Source: Vibrio sp. SCSIO 43137
Lineage (GTDB): Bacteria > Pseudomonadota > Gammaproteobacteria > Enterobacterales > Vibrionaceae
DNA length: 64,000 nt
NCBI RefSeq assembly: GCF_028201475.1
Contig: NZ_CP116384.1
Location: 682,001-746,000 of the forward strand
Reading direction: 5' to 3'
In this document: piece by piece, positions 8,060-17,632 of the stretch
Numbering within the stretch: the stretch's first letter is position 1
Layout: every line of letters begins with the position of its first letter
Made by a program: the position numbers and the translations under genes
Notes under the pieces: model-generated
Seen by the model: the letters and a program-made list of their open reading frames with translations, nothing else
Databases searched by the model: none
Told to the model about the DNA's origin: nothing

Positions 8060-9928
8060 GTGAAAACCATAACCACAGATATCGCAGTCATCGGTGCCGG
8101 TGGTGCCGGTCTACGGACTGCAATCGCCGCGGCAGAAGCCAACCCTGAGTTGGAAGTTGCCCTGATTTCCAAAGTCTACCCGATGCGCTCCCACACCGTG
8201 GCCGCTGAAGGCGGGTCGGCGGCGGTCATCAAAGAAGAAGACAGTCTGGATAACCACTTTAACGACACCGTTGGTGGCGGCGACTGGCTGTGTGAGCAGA
8301 ACGTCGTGGAGTATTTCGTTGAAAATGCCACCCGCGAAATGATTCAGATGGAGCAGTGGGGCTGCCCGTGGAGCCGTAAAGAGAACGGCGATGTGAACGT
8401 ACGTCGTTTCGGCGGTATGAAGGTGGAGCGTACCTGGTTTGCTGCCGATAAGACCGGCTTTCATATGCTGCATACTTTGTTCCAGACATCCATCAAATAT
8501 GAGCAAATCAAACGTTTTGATGAGTACTTCGTAGTTGACCTGCTGGTGGACGAAGGCGAAGTACAGGGTCTGGTGGCCATTCATATGTCGGAAGGCGAGC
8601 TGGTGACCATCAAAGCTAAGTCTGTGGTACTGGCAACCGGTGGTGCAGGCCGTGTGTACAACACCAACACCAACGGCGGTATCGTGACCGGTGATGGTAT
8701 GGCCATGGCGTATCGTCACGGCGTGGCGCTGCGTGATATGGAGTTTGTTCAGTATCACCCGACGGGCTTGCCGGGTACCGGTATTCTGATGACCGAAGGC
8801 TGCCGTGGTGAAGGCGGTATCATAGTCAACAAAGACGGCTACCGTTACCTGCAGGATTACGGCATGGGACCGGAAACCCCGGTTGGCCAGCCAAAGAACA
8901 AATACATGGAGCTGGGCCCACGAGACAAAGTGTCTCAGGCATTCTGGCATGAGCAGCAAAAAGGCAACACCATCAAACACCCATTAGGGGATGTGGTACA
9001 CCTTGACCTGACTCACTTAGGTGAAGAGTACTTACAAGAGCGTTTGCCGTTTATCTGTGAGCTGGCTAAAGCCTATGTGAACGTTGACCCGGCCAAAGAG
9101 CCAATTCCAATTCGCCCGACGGTGCACTACACCATGGGGGGCATTGAGACTGACCCGAACTGCGAAACCACCATTAAAGGCCTGTTTGCCGTGGGTGAGT
9201 GTGCCTCCTCTGGTCTGCATGGGGCGAACCGTCTTGGCTCTAACTCACTGGCAGAATTTGTGGTGTTTGGCCGCGTAGCGGGTGAGCATGCCGTGAAACG
9301 CGCTCAAGAGTTTAAAGGCTGGAACGATGAGTCTATCGCTACACAAGTGGAAGCCGTCGAAGCGCGTATCCAATCGCTAATGAACCAGCAAGGTGATGAA
9401 AACTGGGCCACCATCCGCACGGAAATGGGCGCCACCATGGAATCGGGTTGTGGTATCTACCGACGTGAAGATTTGCTGGAAGAGACCATTGCCAAGCTGA
9501 CGGAGCTAAAAGCCCGTTATAAAAACATCAGCATCAAAGACAAAGGCAAGGTGTTTAACACAGACCTGCTGTACGCCATTGAAGTGGGCTACGGTCTGGA
9601 AGTGGCGGAAGCCATGGCACACTCGGCTATCCTTCGCCGTGAATCCCGTGGTGCGCACCAGCGTTTAGACGAAGGCTGCACAGAGCGTGATGATGTCAAC
9701 TACCTGAAACACTCACAAGCCTTCTTCCGGCAAGATGCCTCTCCTGTGATTGACTACAGCGATGTGACCATCACTAAGTCTCAGCCGAAAGCGCGTCTGT
9801 ACGGTGCGGCGGCGGAAGAAGCAGCAGCGAAAGAGAAAGAAGAAGAGCAAAAAGCGGCGCAGGCGAAAGCAGAGCAAGAAAAAGCAAAGCAAGCCCGTAA
9901 GGAACAAACCACTGAGGAGCAAGTCTGA
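8060..9928 (+). CDS. frdA: Fumarate reductase flavoprotein subunit
   Basis: Catalytic subunit (622 residues) of quinol:fumarate reductase, facing the cytoplasm. An N-terminal FAD-binding GAGGAG motif and [10 protein letters not shown], whose histidine carries covalent FAD in this family, are present near residues 13 and 44. The active-site stretch [13 protein letters not shown] is intact. Start is GTG with GGAG seven bases upstream. The C-terminus has about 40 residues rich in Lys, Glu, Ala and Gln, making the protein longer than E. coli FrdA (602). The stop overlaps frdB by one base. GC content is clearly higher than in flanking genes. Confidence 0.97.
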   Translation: MKTITTDIAVIGAGGAGLRTAIAAAEANPELEVALISKVYPMRSHTVAAEGGSAAVIKEEDSLDNHFNDTVGGGDWLCEQNVVEYFVENATREMIQMEQWGCPWSRKENGDVNVRRFGGMKVERTWFAADKTGFHMLHTLFQTSIKYEQIKRFDEYFVVDLLVDEGEVQGLVAIHMSEGELVTIKAKSVVLATGGAGRVYNTNTNGGIVTGDGMAMAYRHGVALRDMEFVQYHPTGLPGTGILMTEGCRGEGGIIVNKDGYRYLQDYGMGPETPVGQPKNKYMELGPRDKVSQAFWHEQQKGNTIKHPLGDVVHLDLTHLGEEYLQERLPFICELAKAYVNVDPAKEPIPIRPTVHYTMGGIETDPNCETTIKGLFAVGECASSGLHGANRLGSNSLAEFVVFGRVAGEHAVKRAQEFKGWNDESIATQVEAVEARIQSLMNQQGDENWATIRTEMGATMESGCGIYRREDLLEETIAKLTELKARYKNISIKDKGKVFNTDLLYAIEVGYGLEVAEAMAHSAILRRESRGAHQRLDEGCTERDDVNYLKHSQAFFRQDASPVIDYSDVTITKSQPKARLYGAAAEEAAAKEKEEEQKAAQAKAEQEKAKQARKEQTTEEQV

Positions 9929-10665
9929 TGCCAGCGAACCGAATTCAGAAAATCGACATTCTGCGTTACGACCCGGCCAAAGATGCCGAGCCGTACAAAC
10001 AGACTTTTGAGGTGCCGTTTGATGACACCATGTCTCTGTTAGATGCGTTAGGTTACATCAAAGACCATCTGGATAAAGACCTGACTTACCGCTGGTCTTG
10101 CCGTATGGCTATCTGTGGCTCGTGCGGCATGATGGTAAACAACTATCCGAAGCTGGCCTGTAAGACTTTCCTTCGTGACTACCCGGACGGCATGCTGATT
10201 GAGCCGCTGGCCAACTTCCCGATTGAGAAAGACCTGATTGTGGACATGACGCCGTTTATTGAACGTCTGGAAGCACTTAAGCCTTACATCCTTGGCAACG
10301 ACCGTAAACCAGAAGACGGACCGAACCAGCAGACGCCTGAGCAGCTTGCCAAGTACAAGCAGTTTGCCGCCTGCATCAACTGTGGTTTGTGCTACGCCGC
10401 CTGTCCTCAGTTTGGCCTGAATCCGGAATTCTTAGGGCCTGCGGCCATCACCTTAGCGCATCGCTACAATCTGGACAGCCGTGATAACGGGAAAGATGAG
10501 CGTATGGAGCTGCTGAACGGTGAAAACGGCGTATGGGGTTGTACCTTCGTTGGCTTTTGCTCAGAAGTGTGTCCGAAGAACGTAGACCCGGCTGCCGCTG
10601 TCAATCAGGGCAAAATCGAATCGTCGAAAGACTTTATGATAGCCATGCTAACCCCACAGGAGTAG
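9928..10665 (+). CDS. frdB: Fumarate reductase iron-sulfur subunit
   Basis: A 245-residue electron-transfer subunit. The [2Fe-2S] ligands lie in [14 protein letters not shown] and the following Cys near residues 58-78. The [4Fe-4S] motif [13 protein letters not shown] and the [17 protein letters not shown] motif follow in the C-terminal half. It carries electrons from menaquinol at FrdCD to the FAD in FrdA. The ATG overlaps the frdA TGA by one base (TGATG), implying translational coupling. Length is equal to or within a residue of E. coli FrdB. Confidence 0.97.
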   Translation: MPANRIQKIDILRYDPAKDAEPYKQTFEVPFDDTMSLLDALGYIKDHLDKDLTYRWSCRMAICGSCGMMVNNYPKLACKTFLRDYPDGMLIEPLANFPIEKDLIVDMTPFIERLEALKPYILGNDRKPEDGPNQQTPEQLAKYKQFAACINCGLCYAACPQFGLNPEFLGPAAITLAHRYNLDSRDNGKDERMELLNGENGVWGCTFVGFCSEVCPKNVDPAAAVNQGKIESSKDFMIAMLTPQE

Positions 10666-10671
10666 AGAAGG

Positions 10672-11055
10672 ATGAGTAATCGAAAACCGTATGTTCGCAC
10701 CATGAATGCGACCTGGTGGCAGAAAAGCAGTTTCTACCGCCTGTATATGATAAGAGAAGCGACGGTACTGCCGCTGATACTGTTCACCCTGTTTCTGACC
10801 ATAGGTCTGGGCAGTCTGGTGAAAGGGCCACAGAGTTGGCAGAGCTGGCTTGAGTTTATGGCGAACCCTATTGTGGTGGCGATAAACATCGTGGCGCTGC
10901 TGGGCAGTCTTTTCCATGCCCATACCTTCTTTGGCATGATGCCGCAAGTGGTACCGGTTCGCCTTAAGGGCAAACTGGTGGATAAGAAAGTCATCGTGCT
11001 GAGCCAGTGGGCGGCAGTGGCGGCGATATCGCTAATCGTACTCATCATTGTATAA
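10672..11055 (+). CDS. frdC: Fumarate reductase membrane anchor subunit C
   Basis: A 127-residue protein with three hydrophobic segments. The sequence pattern matches FrdC: an N-terminal [19 protein letters not shown] stretch, [11 protein letters not shown] in the second half, and a final transmembrane helix. It anchors FrdAB to the inner membrane and helps form the quinone site. It starts six bases after frdB with GAGAAGG upstream, and runs into the frdD ribosome-binding site. Confidence 0.95.
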   Translation: MSNRKPYVRTMNATWWQKSSFYRLYMIREATVLPLILFTLFLTIGLGSLVKGPQSWQSWLEFMANPIVVAINIVALLGSLFHAHTFFGMMPQVVPVRLKGKLVDKKVIVLSQWAAVAAISLIVLIIV

Positions 11056-11065
11056 GGAGCTTATT

Positions 11066-11431
11066 GTGGTAGATAAACATCCAAAACGTTCAGACGAGCC
11101 GGTCTGGTGGGGTCTGTTTGGTGCCGGCGGCAGCTGGTTTGCCATGATAACGCCGGTGACGGTACTGGTGCTGGGCATTATGGTGCCGATGGGCATGATA
11201 GATGCGGAAGCGATGAGTTATGAACGCGTTTCAGAGTTCGCCACCAGCTTTATCGGTGCTTTATTTATTATCGGTACACTGGCACTGCCTATGTGGCATG
11301 CTATGCACCGTGTTCACCATGGTATGCATGACCTTAAGATCCATGCAGGTACAATGGGTAAGATCGCTTGTTATACCTTTGCCGGTCTGATTAGCGCATT
11401 AGCCGTTATCTTAACCCTAATGATCGGTTAA
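11066..11431 (+). CDS. frdD: Fumarate reductase membrane anchor subunit D
   Basis: A 121-residue membrane protein. GTG at 11066 is chosen over the in-frame TTG at 11048 because AAGGAG lies seven bases before it (11054-11059) and the resulting N-terminus ([19 protein letters not shown]) matches FrdD of enterobacteria (119 residues). Three transmembrane segments and the [14 protein letters not shown] region are conserved. GC content drops from about 55% in the first half to about 45% after about 11220, as if a composition boundary lies inside the gene. Confidence 0.93.
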   Translation: MVDKHPKRSDEPVWWGLFGAGGSWFAMITPVTVLVLGIMVPMGMIDAEAMSYERVSEFATSFIGALFIIGTLALPMWHAMHRVHHGMHDLKIHAGTMGKIACYTFAGLISALAVILTLMIG

Positions 11432-11448
11432 GTCTGCTAAGGCTCACT

Positions 11449-11479
11449 AAAGCGCTTCTTAAACAGGAGCGCTTTTTTT
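11449..11479 (+). terminator. Rho-independent terminator of frdABCD
   Basis: An 8-bp stem (11449-11456 with 11468-11475) with an 11-base loop is followed by seven T residues, 18 bases after the frdD stop. Confidence 0.85.
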
Positions 11480-11719
11480 GTACCAATTTCCGCTAATTAA
11501 CAAGCTCCAGATAAATTATCACACTGGCATTCGATAATTAATAAACTGAGTACGAACCAAATAGAGTTGATTTATAGGTTGATAAAACGGGTTTATTGTG
11601 AGTATTCGTCGGTTAAATAGACTATCAACACAGCATTAAATATCGTCCCTTAATACACCGCTGTATTATCCACTCTCTAGAGTCGCCTGTTAGTTATGCG
11701 AAAATGACATGGCACAGTC

Positions 11720-12622
11720 TCAGGCCACATGGAAATTCATGGCTGAAAACTCACACAGCTTCTGCCATACCCTTTCCCCTGCCGGGTGAAGCTTGGCATA
11801 AGAGCGGTATGCATAAATCTCCGCAGGGTTCATATCATTCTCTTTATCCAGAATAATAAGTTGCCCTGTAGCAAGTTGATCTTTAATTGAATGCTCGGGT
11901 AGCCAACCGATACCTTCGCCCTGAATAATAAGCGCTTTTACCAGTTCGGTCATGGAAGAAGAGAAAATGGGCTTAAGGGCATACTGACCGCTTATTTCTC
12001 TGGTCAGCCGCCCCATAAAACTGCCGGTAGAGTGCATAATCCAAGGCGTTAGTTCCTCTTTGGACAGCCGATACTTGGGCTGATTTTTTTCATCTACGCC
12101 GGTAACACAATAGATTTTTGACTCGCCAATCTTATGTGCAAGATAGGGTTTAGAATGGAGCTGAGAGTTCTTATAGCTCATAACGATGTCGCAGGCGCCT
12201 TCCTGAAGCATGCTGACAGCATCATCCACATCACTGGCACGGACATCAAGGATAATCTCTTTCTCTTCAGTAAACAGGTTGAACCTGAACAGGGGAAGCA
12301 CATCGGTAGCGATGGAGTGTCCGGCAACAATGCTCACTTTTTGGTTGCCGAGAACCGATAGGTCGTTAATACGGACGAGTTCATATTCAAGTTGGATCAT
12401 CAGGCTTCTGGCGCTGGTGCGGAACTGTTTTCCGCTCTGGGTCAGTTCTACCGGCGTTTTTTCACGGTCAAACAGCTGACAGCCGACGGCATTTTCCAGC
12501 GCCTGAATCCGGCGGCTAAAAGTAGACTGGGTTACATTTCGCTCTACTGCAGCCTTAGAGAAGTTTTTCACTTCAGCCAGTTTTAGGAAGTCCTGAAGCC
12601 ATTTAGTCTCAATGTTCAGCAT
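11720..12622 (-). CDS. LysR-family regulator, HypT/YjiE-like, copy 2
   Basis: A 300-residue LysR regulator and paralogue of the one at 6660-7565. It opens with the same NIETKWLQDFLKLAE segment, and QSTFSRRIQALE forms the recognition helix. The effector domain has matching HSIATDVLP, FMGRLTREI and IGWLPEHSI stretches. It is divergent from the second aspA with a 312-base shared upstream region, the usual arrangement for a LysR regulator and its target. The natural effector is not known. The HypT resemblance is at family level. Confidence 0.85.
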   Translation of the reverse strand: MLNIETKWLQDFLKLAEVKNFSKAAVERNVTQSTFSRRIQALENAVGCQLFDREKTPVELTQSGKQFRTSARSLMIQLEYELVRINDLSVLGNQKVSIVAGHSIATDVLPLFRFNLFTEEKEIILDVRASDVDDAVSMLQEGACDIVMSYKNSQLHSKPYLAHKIGESKIYCVTGVDEKNQPKYRLSKEELTPWIMHSTGSFMGRLTREISGQYALKPIFSSSMTELVKALIIQGEGIGWLPEHSIKDQLATGQLIILDKENDMNPAEIYAYRSYAKLHPAGERVWQKLCEFSAMNFHVA

Positions 12623-12934
12623 AAATTAAACCTTATTGCGGGAGTTATAGTAGCAGCCGAAACAGAGCACCAATATGCAATAAATGCATCAGGGTGTCAG
12701 TTAAATCATTTCTGCTTTTGTTGCCGGTTTGATACCGTTTTTTCCGAGTCAGGATATAAGCGGAATAGATGATAGTAACAACTTTAGCCAGTGAGTAATT
12801 ATTATCGGTGCATTATATAAATAAGCAACATAGTTTAATAACTACAAATAATTTATCAATATTGCTTATATCTCGTCTTAGTTTTAGCTAAATCAAATAA
12901 TGATTAACCAACTAACATATTGAGGTTTCAGGTA
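12623..12934 (+). promoter_or_regulatory. Divergent LysR-aspA (copy 2) control region
   Basis: A 312-base AT-rich region. An 8-bp inverted repeat (12821-12828 with 12862-12869) and TTTAGCTAAATCAA at 12883-12896, which agrees with the FNR consensus TTGAT-N4-ATCAA at 8 of 10 fixed positions, are the only notable signals. A Shine-Dalgarno GAGG at 12922-12925 supports the ATG at 12935. Confidence 0.4.
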
Positions 12935-14353
12935 ATGAATGCGACCCGTACTGAAGAAGATCTACTCGGTAAACTTGAGATTCCCGTGGACGCCTACTAC
13001 GGAATTCACTCCTTAAGGGCGAAACAGAATTTTAATATTTCTAATCAGACTATTTCTGATGTTGCAGACTTTGTTCGCGGAATGGTGATGACCAAGAAAG
13101 CTGCCGCACTGGCAAACAGAGATCTGGCGGTAATTCCCAAAGATATCGCCAGCGCGATTATTGCAGCCTGCGATGAGATCCTGGATAAGGGAACAGGTAT
13201 GGATAGCTTTATCTCAGATGTGTATCAGGGTGGGGCTGGGACTTCGGTAAATATGAATACGAATGAAGTTATCGCCAATATCGCCCTTGAGATGCGTGGC
13301 GAAAAATTAGGCCGTTATGATGTGATTAACCCTAATGATCATGTTAACAAAAGCCAGTCGACCAACTGTGCCTACCCGACAGGGTTTCGTATCGCCTTAT
13401 ACAGTTCATTAATGAAGCTTTGTGACAAAGTAGGGCAAATTGCTGCCTCATTCGACAGCAAAGCAAGAGAATACTCAGACGTGCTAAAAATGGGACGCAC
13501 CCAGTTACAGGATGCGGTTCCTATGACTGTCGGAAGTGAGTTTGCCGGATTTTCAACCTTGCTGCGTGAAGAGATCAAGAACATCAACTATACCGCGCAA
13601 CTGTTGCTGGAAGTTAACCTTGGTGCGACTGCGATTGGTACGGGTCTGAATGCCGTTGAAGGTTATCAGGAAACAGCAGTCAGTTATCTGAGTGTGATTT
13701 CAGGTTTCCCGTGTAAACCTGCGGAGAACCTGATTGAAGCAACCAGTGACTGTGGTGCTTATGTCATGGTTCACGGCGCACTGAAACGCTTGGCGGTAAA
13801 ACTGTCTAAAGTGTCTAATGATCTTCGTCTTCTCTCTTCCGGCCCGAGAGCCGGACTTAATGAAATCAATCTGCCTGAGCTGCAGGCAGGTTCTTCAATT
13901 ATGCCGGCGAAAGTAAATCCTGTAATACCTGAAGTGGTTAATCAGGTCTGTTTTAAGATTTTTGGTAACGACACCGCGGTAACTTTCGCTGCCGAAGCCG
14001 GTCAGTTGCAGTTGAACGTTATGGAACCGGTAATTGCTCAGGCGATGTTTGAATCTATTGAGTTACTTGGCAATGCATGTACTACATTGGATGAAAAATG
14101 CGTCAGGGGTATTACCGTCAACAAAGAGATATGTGAGGGGTTTGTGCACAATTCGATTGGCATCGTGACCTATCTAAACCCTTATATCGGCCATCATGAA
14201 GGTGACATTGTCGGCCGTATTTGTGCCGAAACAGGTAAAAGTGTTCGTCAGGTGGTTCTTGAAAGAGGCTTACTGGATGAAGAGCAGCTTGATCAACTGT
14301 TATCTGTGGAAAATCTGATGGCGCCGAAATATACCGCCGCACGGTATAAATAG
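12935..14353 (+). CDS. aspA: Aspartate ammonia-lyase (aspartase), copy 2
   Basis: A 472-residue second aspartase, closely similar along its whole length to the gene at 3134-4564. The frame could open at TTG 12920, but that TTG is itself part of the GAGG ribosome-binding site, so ATG 12935 is chosen. It retains [23 protein letters not shown] and the catalytic-loop signature [11 protein letters not shown]. The two copies differ visibly in about a quarter of positions, so this is an old duplication or a separate acquisition rather than a recent copy. It is paired with the divergent HypT-like LysR gene. Confidence 0.94.
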   Translation: MNATRTEEDLLGKLEIPVDAYYGIHSLRAKQNFNISNQTISDVADFVRGMVMTKKAAALANRDLAVIPKDIASAIIAACDEILDKGTGMDSFISDVYQGGAGTSVNMNTNEVIANIALEMRGEKLGRYDVINPNDHVNKSQSTNCAYPTGFRIALYSSLMKLCDKVGQIAASFDSKAREYSDVLKMGRTQLQDAVPMTVGSEFAGFSTLLREEIKNINYTAQLLLEVNLGATAIGTGLNAVEGYQETAVSYLSVISGFPCKPAENLIEATSDCGAYVMVHGALKRLAVKLSKVSNDLRLLSSGPRAGLNEINLPELQAGSSIMPAKVNPVIPEVVNQVCFKIFGNDTAVTFAAEAGQLQLNVMEPVIAQAMFESIELLGNACTTLDEKCVRGITVNKEICEGFVHNSIGIVTYLNPYIGHHEGDIVGRICAETGKSVRQVVLERGLLDEEQLDQLLSVENLMAPKYTAARYK

Positions 14354-14381
14354 CCCCTTAGTAATTTGTGTATGGAATAAA

Positions 14382-14410
14382 CAAGGCCGCAACTAAATAT
14401 TGCGGCCTTG
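14382..14410. terminator. Bidirectional terminator between aspA copy 2 and the hemerythrin gene
   Basis: An 11-bp perfect stem (14382-14392 with 14400-14410) with a 7-base loop lies between convergent genes. T-rich bases follow on both strands, without a long T-run. Confidence 0.75.
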
Positions 14411-14435
14411 TTGCTTAGCGGGGACAGCAGAACAC

Positions 14436-16775
14436 TTAATCCAGTTTTACCGTTTTTTGCCTTTTGTTTTTGTCAACTGACAGGCTCTGTTCGGAAAGGT
14501 AACGATCAAACTCTTTTATCGGCAATGGCTTACTGTACAGGAAGCCCTGATAGACGGAGCAGCCCTCGTTTTGCAGATACTTTTGCTGCGATGCAGTTTC
14601 AACGCCTTCAGCGATGGAGTATAGCCCGAGAGTATCAGAAATAGAGATTATGGTTTTAACAATGGAAGGATCACTCTTCCCTGATTCCAGATCTCTGATA
14701 AAAGAGCGATCGATTTTTAACTGGCTAAGGGGGAGATCTTTAAGGTACTTAAGTGACGAGTAGCCCATTCCAAAGTCATCAAGAGAAAAGTGCACGCCTT
14801 TACTTCTTAATGTATTCATATGGCGGGTAATTTGCTCCATATCATCAATCAATACAGATTCAGTCAGTTCAAGACGTAATTTACCACGCTCTATTTTATG
14901 TTCTTCAATTAACTGGCAGACCAGAGGAACAAAGTTATCGTTCTGGAACTGCTTATAGCTCACGTTTACCGACAGGGTAAGTGAGCGGGTATCATCAAAT
15001 TGTTGCCATGCACTTAGCTGGGAGCATGCTGTTTTCAGTACCCATTCGCCTATGGGAACTATTAACCCTGTTTTTTCTGCCAGAGAAATAAACTCATCCG
15101 GCTGAATCAGACCACGTTTAGGGTGACGCCAGCGTATCAGGGCTTCAGCCCCGACAACGGCGCCGGCTTTATCGATTTGTGGCTGGAAATAGAGCTCAAA
15201 CTCTTGTTTTCTGGTCGCGCGGCGAAGATCATTTTCCAGTTTGAAGTGGCGGGTGATCTCTTCCTGCATATCTTCAGAAAAAATACAGGCAGAATTTTTA
15301 CCGGATTGTTTTGCCTTATACATGGCAATATCCGCTTGCTGCAGTAGTTCTGATTCTGAGTTTTGGTGGTCACCGAATATAACAATGCCGATACTGACAC
15401 TACTGTTGTACTGAACTTCCCTTAGCTGATATAGCTGTGACAGTTTATCCAGCAGTTTCCCGGCCACTGCATTTGCCTGAGCAGCAGCTTCAAGGAGAGT
15501 GCAGTCGAGACCGGAGAGAATAATCACAAACTCATCGCCGGCAAACCTTGCCAGAACATCACCGTCTCTTATCCAGCGCTTTATTCTTGCAGAAATTTCT
15601 TTTAGCAGAATGTCACCGTACTCGTGACCATGGCTGTCATTAATCGTTTTAAAGTCATCTATATCGAGAAATAGCAGCGCACTGTGCTGATTGTTCTGAC
15701 GGTTGCTAATAATGGCGTGGCGTAGTTTGTCAAAAAACAGTCGACGATTCGGCAGGCCGGTCAACGAGTCTATATGAGCAAGTTGAGTGATTTGAGCTTC
15801 GCAGTTTTTTCGTTCGGTAATGTCCTGAACAAAGCCGGAAATGCGATCAGGAGTCCCTTCCGAGTTGTAGGTAACTCGGCCACGACTCTCGATCCAGCGC
15901 ATTTCCCCGTCATTGGGCCGGGAAATAAGGAACTCTACCCTGTGTTCCTGACCGGAACGGAAGCACTGCTGGATGGACTCTGCATAAAGTGAATGATACT
16001 CCTTATGCATAATACGGTGCAGTGTTTCGGGTGTCGCACTCCGGTCAAGGGGAAGACCAAACAGGGAATACATCTCTTCGGACCAGACTGCCAGATCGCT
16101 TTGATAGGGAAGAGACCAATAACCGATTTTTGCGTGCTCCAGTGCCTGCTGCAAAAGGTGTTCACTTGCTGATAGCTTGTATTGAGTCTGGTTTTTCGCT
16201 TTGATCTCTTTCACCAGCCTTAGGGTACTGGCCGTCAGGTTACGATAAGCGGCAATAATGACATTTATAACGGTTTTCGTTGTCCCGCGCATCTGCTCAT
16301 CTGCCCAATGACTGGCGTCATCAAGGGACATTCCCGACTGAGTCGCTTCTACCATAAACGCCATATGCTTATCGCTTTCAAGGATATGAGAAGCCAGCCA
16401 ACTGGCAAGGAATGACAATAGTGTTTCCTGCCACTCTTCCATGCTCATGGCGTTATCAAGGGCTTTAAGCTCATGAATACGGTTTATAAAATAGTTATGA
16501 CTGTCGCGGTGCAGAGACGTCTGCGGCGCATGATTTAGGGAACTAAGCCAGTAGCTTTCTTCGCTTTGAAAGTGGTAGACAGCATAGTCGAGCAGTTCAT
16601 CAATAACAGGGTTGATAGAGGCATCGGAATGTTTAAAGGCGATATGAGTGACGACTTTATTCAGCAGGTTGACTAAGTGTTTATGTTGCTGATCGATTTC
16701 CGCAACACCGGTATTAAAGCTATCGTCCCACGGGAAGATATCTATCTGATGCTGTTCAGTGTATGAATCCGTCAT
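14436..16775 (-). CDS. Hemerythrin-PAS-GGDEF-EAL cyclic-di-GMP signalling protein
   Basis: A 779-residue cytoplasmic protein. Domain 1 (about 10-140) is a bacteriohemerythrin with all seven di-iron ligands visible: H31, H68, E72, H89, H93, H130 and D135. A PAS domain (about 205-325), a GGDEF domain (about 330-495) and an EAL domain (about 515-765) follow. The GGDEF motif reads AGDEF and an RxxD inhibitory site (RDGD) lies five residues before it. The EAL domain has EALIRW, LELTES, DDFG, the Lys of LKIDRSF and AEGVET, so it should be a working phosphodiesterase. Oxygen or NO sensing by the di-iron site is inferred from the family. Confidence 0.93.
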   Translation of the reverse strand: MTDSYTEQHQIDIFPWDDSFNTGVAEIDQQHKHLVNLLNKVVTHIAFKHSDASINPVIDELLDYAVYHFQSEESYWLSSLNHAPQTSLHRDSHNYFINRIHELKALDNAMSMEEWQETLLSFLASWLASHILESDKHMAFMVEATQSGMSLDDASHWADEQMRGTTKTVINVIIAAYRNLTASTLRLVKEIKAKNQTQYKLSASEHLLQQALEHAKIGYWSLPYQSDLAVWSEEMYSLFGLPLDRSATPETLHRIMHKEYHSLYAESIQQCFRSGQEHRVEFLISRPNDGEMRWIESRGRVTYNSEGTPDRISGFVQDITERKNCEAQITQLAHIDSLTGLPNRRLFFDKLRHAIISNRQNNQHSALLFLDIDDFKTINDSHGHEYGDILLKEISARIKRWIRDGDVLARFAGDEFVIILSGLDCTLLEAAAQANAVAGKLLDKLSQLYQLREVQYNSSVSIGIVIFGDHQNSESELLQQADIAMYKAKQSGKNSACIFSEDMQEEITRHFKLENDLRRATRKQEFELYFQPQIDKAGAVVGAEALIRWRHPKRGLIQPDEFISLAEKTGLIVPIGEWVLKTACSQLSAWQQFDDTRSLTLSVNVSYKQFQNDNFVPLVCQLIEEHKIERGKLRLELTESVLIDDMEQITRHMNTLRSKGVHFSLDDFGMGYSSLKYLKDLPLSQLKIDRSFIRDLESGKSDPSIVKTIISISDTLGLYSIAEGVETASQQKYLQNEGCSVYQGFLYSKPLPIKEFDRYLSEQSLSVDKNKRQKTVKLD

Positions 16776-17121
16776 ATCTGTGCTTTCTTATGTTGGCTGC
16801 TTTGTTAAACCGATGAACCTTAGCGTGTTCAACTAGCTAATGTCGGCTGATTGAGATCAACCGTTTACTGCTGCTGAAAAGCTGCAGAGTCTGTTTCCTG
16901 CCGTAGCAAATGGCTTATATTGCATCAGTATAATCGAATGTAATATGCCATTTATCCTACTAATGTCATATAACGTAAAACTGTATCATTGAGATTTAAG
17001 CAAAGATCTTTTGCAATAGGCAGCGAGGATACTGTGAAAACTTATGATTTTATATAACTAATTAACTATTTTTTTTAAAAACGAGATGTAAAGATCAGGC
17101 GGGTTGTCTTATGCAGCAGAT
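16776..17121. other. Intergenic region upstream of the hemerythrin gene
   Basis: A 346-base AT-rich stretch with no credible gene. It presumably holds the minus-strand promoter for the hemerythrin-GGDEF-EAL gene. TTGAGATCAA at 16855-16864 is a short palindrome without the FNR spacer. Nothing else stands out. Confidence 0.4.
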
Positions 17122-17547
17122 TTAGTGGGAAGGAAGGGAGCGAACCCTTCCTCTTAGAGCTTTTACTCTGCCTTTTTGCGTTTTGTTATCTACTCTTTTT
17201 TGCTGAGAAGAGCGGGTTGGCTTAGTTGCTCTTCTGACCTTTTCTGTTTTTGCTACAGACTGAATCAGAAGCTGCAAACGATAAAGGGCATCTTCGCGGT
17301 TTTTCTCCTGAGTGCGGTACTGCTGCGCTTTAATAACAATAATACCTTCTTTGGTAATTCTTTGATCATTCAGGCCCAGCAACCTCTGCTTATAGAAATC
17401 GGGTAGGGTAGAGTGATGAATATCGAAGCGCAAGTGAATGGCACTTGAGACTTTATTGACATTCTGTCCTCCGGCACCCTGAGCACGGATAGCCGTAAGT
17501 TGAATTTCCCAGTCATTTAAGGTGACACTGTTTGATATCTTTAACAT
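17122..17547 (-). CDS. arfB: Alternative ribosome-rescue factor ArfB (peptidyl-tRNA hydrolase)
   Basis: A 141-residue class I release-factor-like protein, formerly YaeJ. It hydrolyses peptidyl-tRNA on ribosomes stalled without a stop codon. The catalytic GGQ lies in RAQGAGGQNVNKVSSAIHLR near residue 28, and the basic C-terminal tail that sits in the mRNA channel is present (KPTRSSQQKR, KGRVKALRGRVR). Length matches E. coli ArfB (140). A Shine-Dalgarno AAAGGA precedes the ATG. An 8-bp GC-rich hairpin lies inside the last codons. Confidence 0.95.
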   Translation of the reverse strand: MLKISNSVTLNDWEIQLTAIRAQGAGGQNVNKVSSAIHLRFDIHHSTLPDFYKQRLLGLNDQRITKEGIIVIKAQQYRTQEKNREDALYRLQLLIQSVAKTEKVRRATKPTRSSQQKRVDNKTQKGRVKALRGRVRSLPSH

Positions 17548-17632
17548 ATTGATCCTTTTGATTAATATAACAATGTATGTGTATAAGCAGGCTTAGCAGA
17601 GCCTGACAGTGTAAATTCTACAGGAAAATAAC

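Noticed and set aside
8111..8980. 289-codon open frame antisense to frdA
   Set aside because: It lies fully inside frdA, is His/Thr-rich as expected from the reverse of a biased gene, and has no ribosome site.
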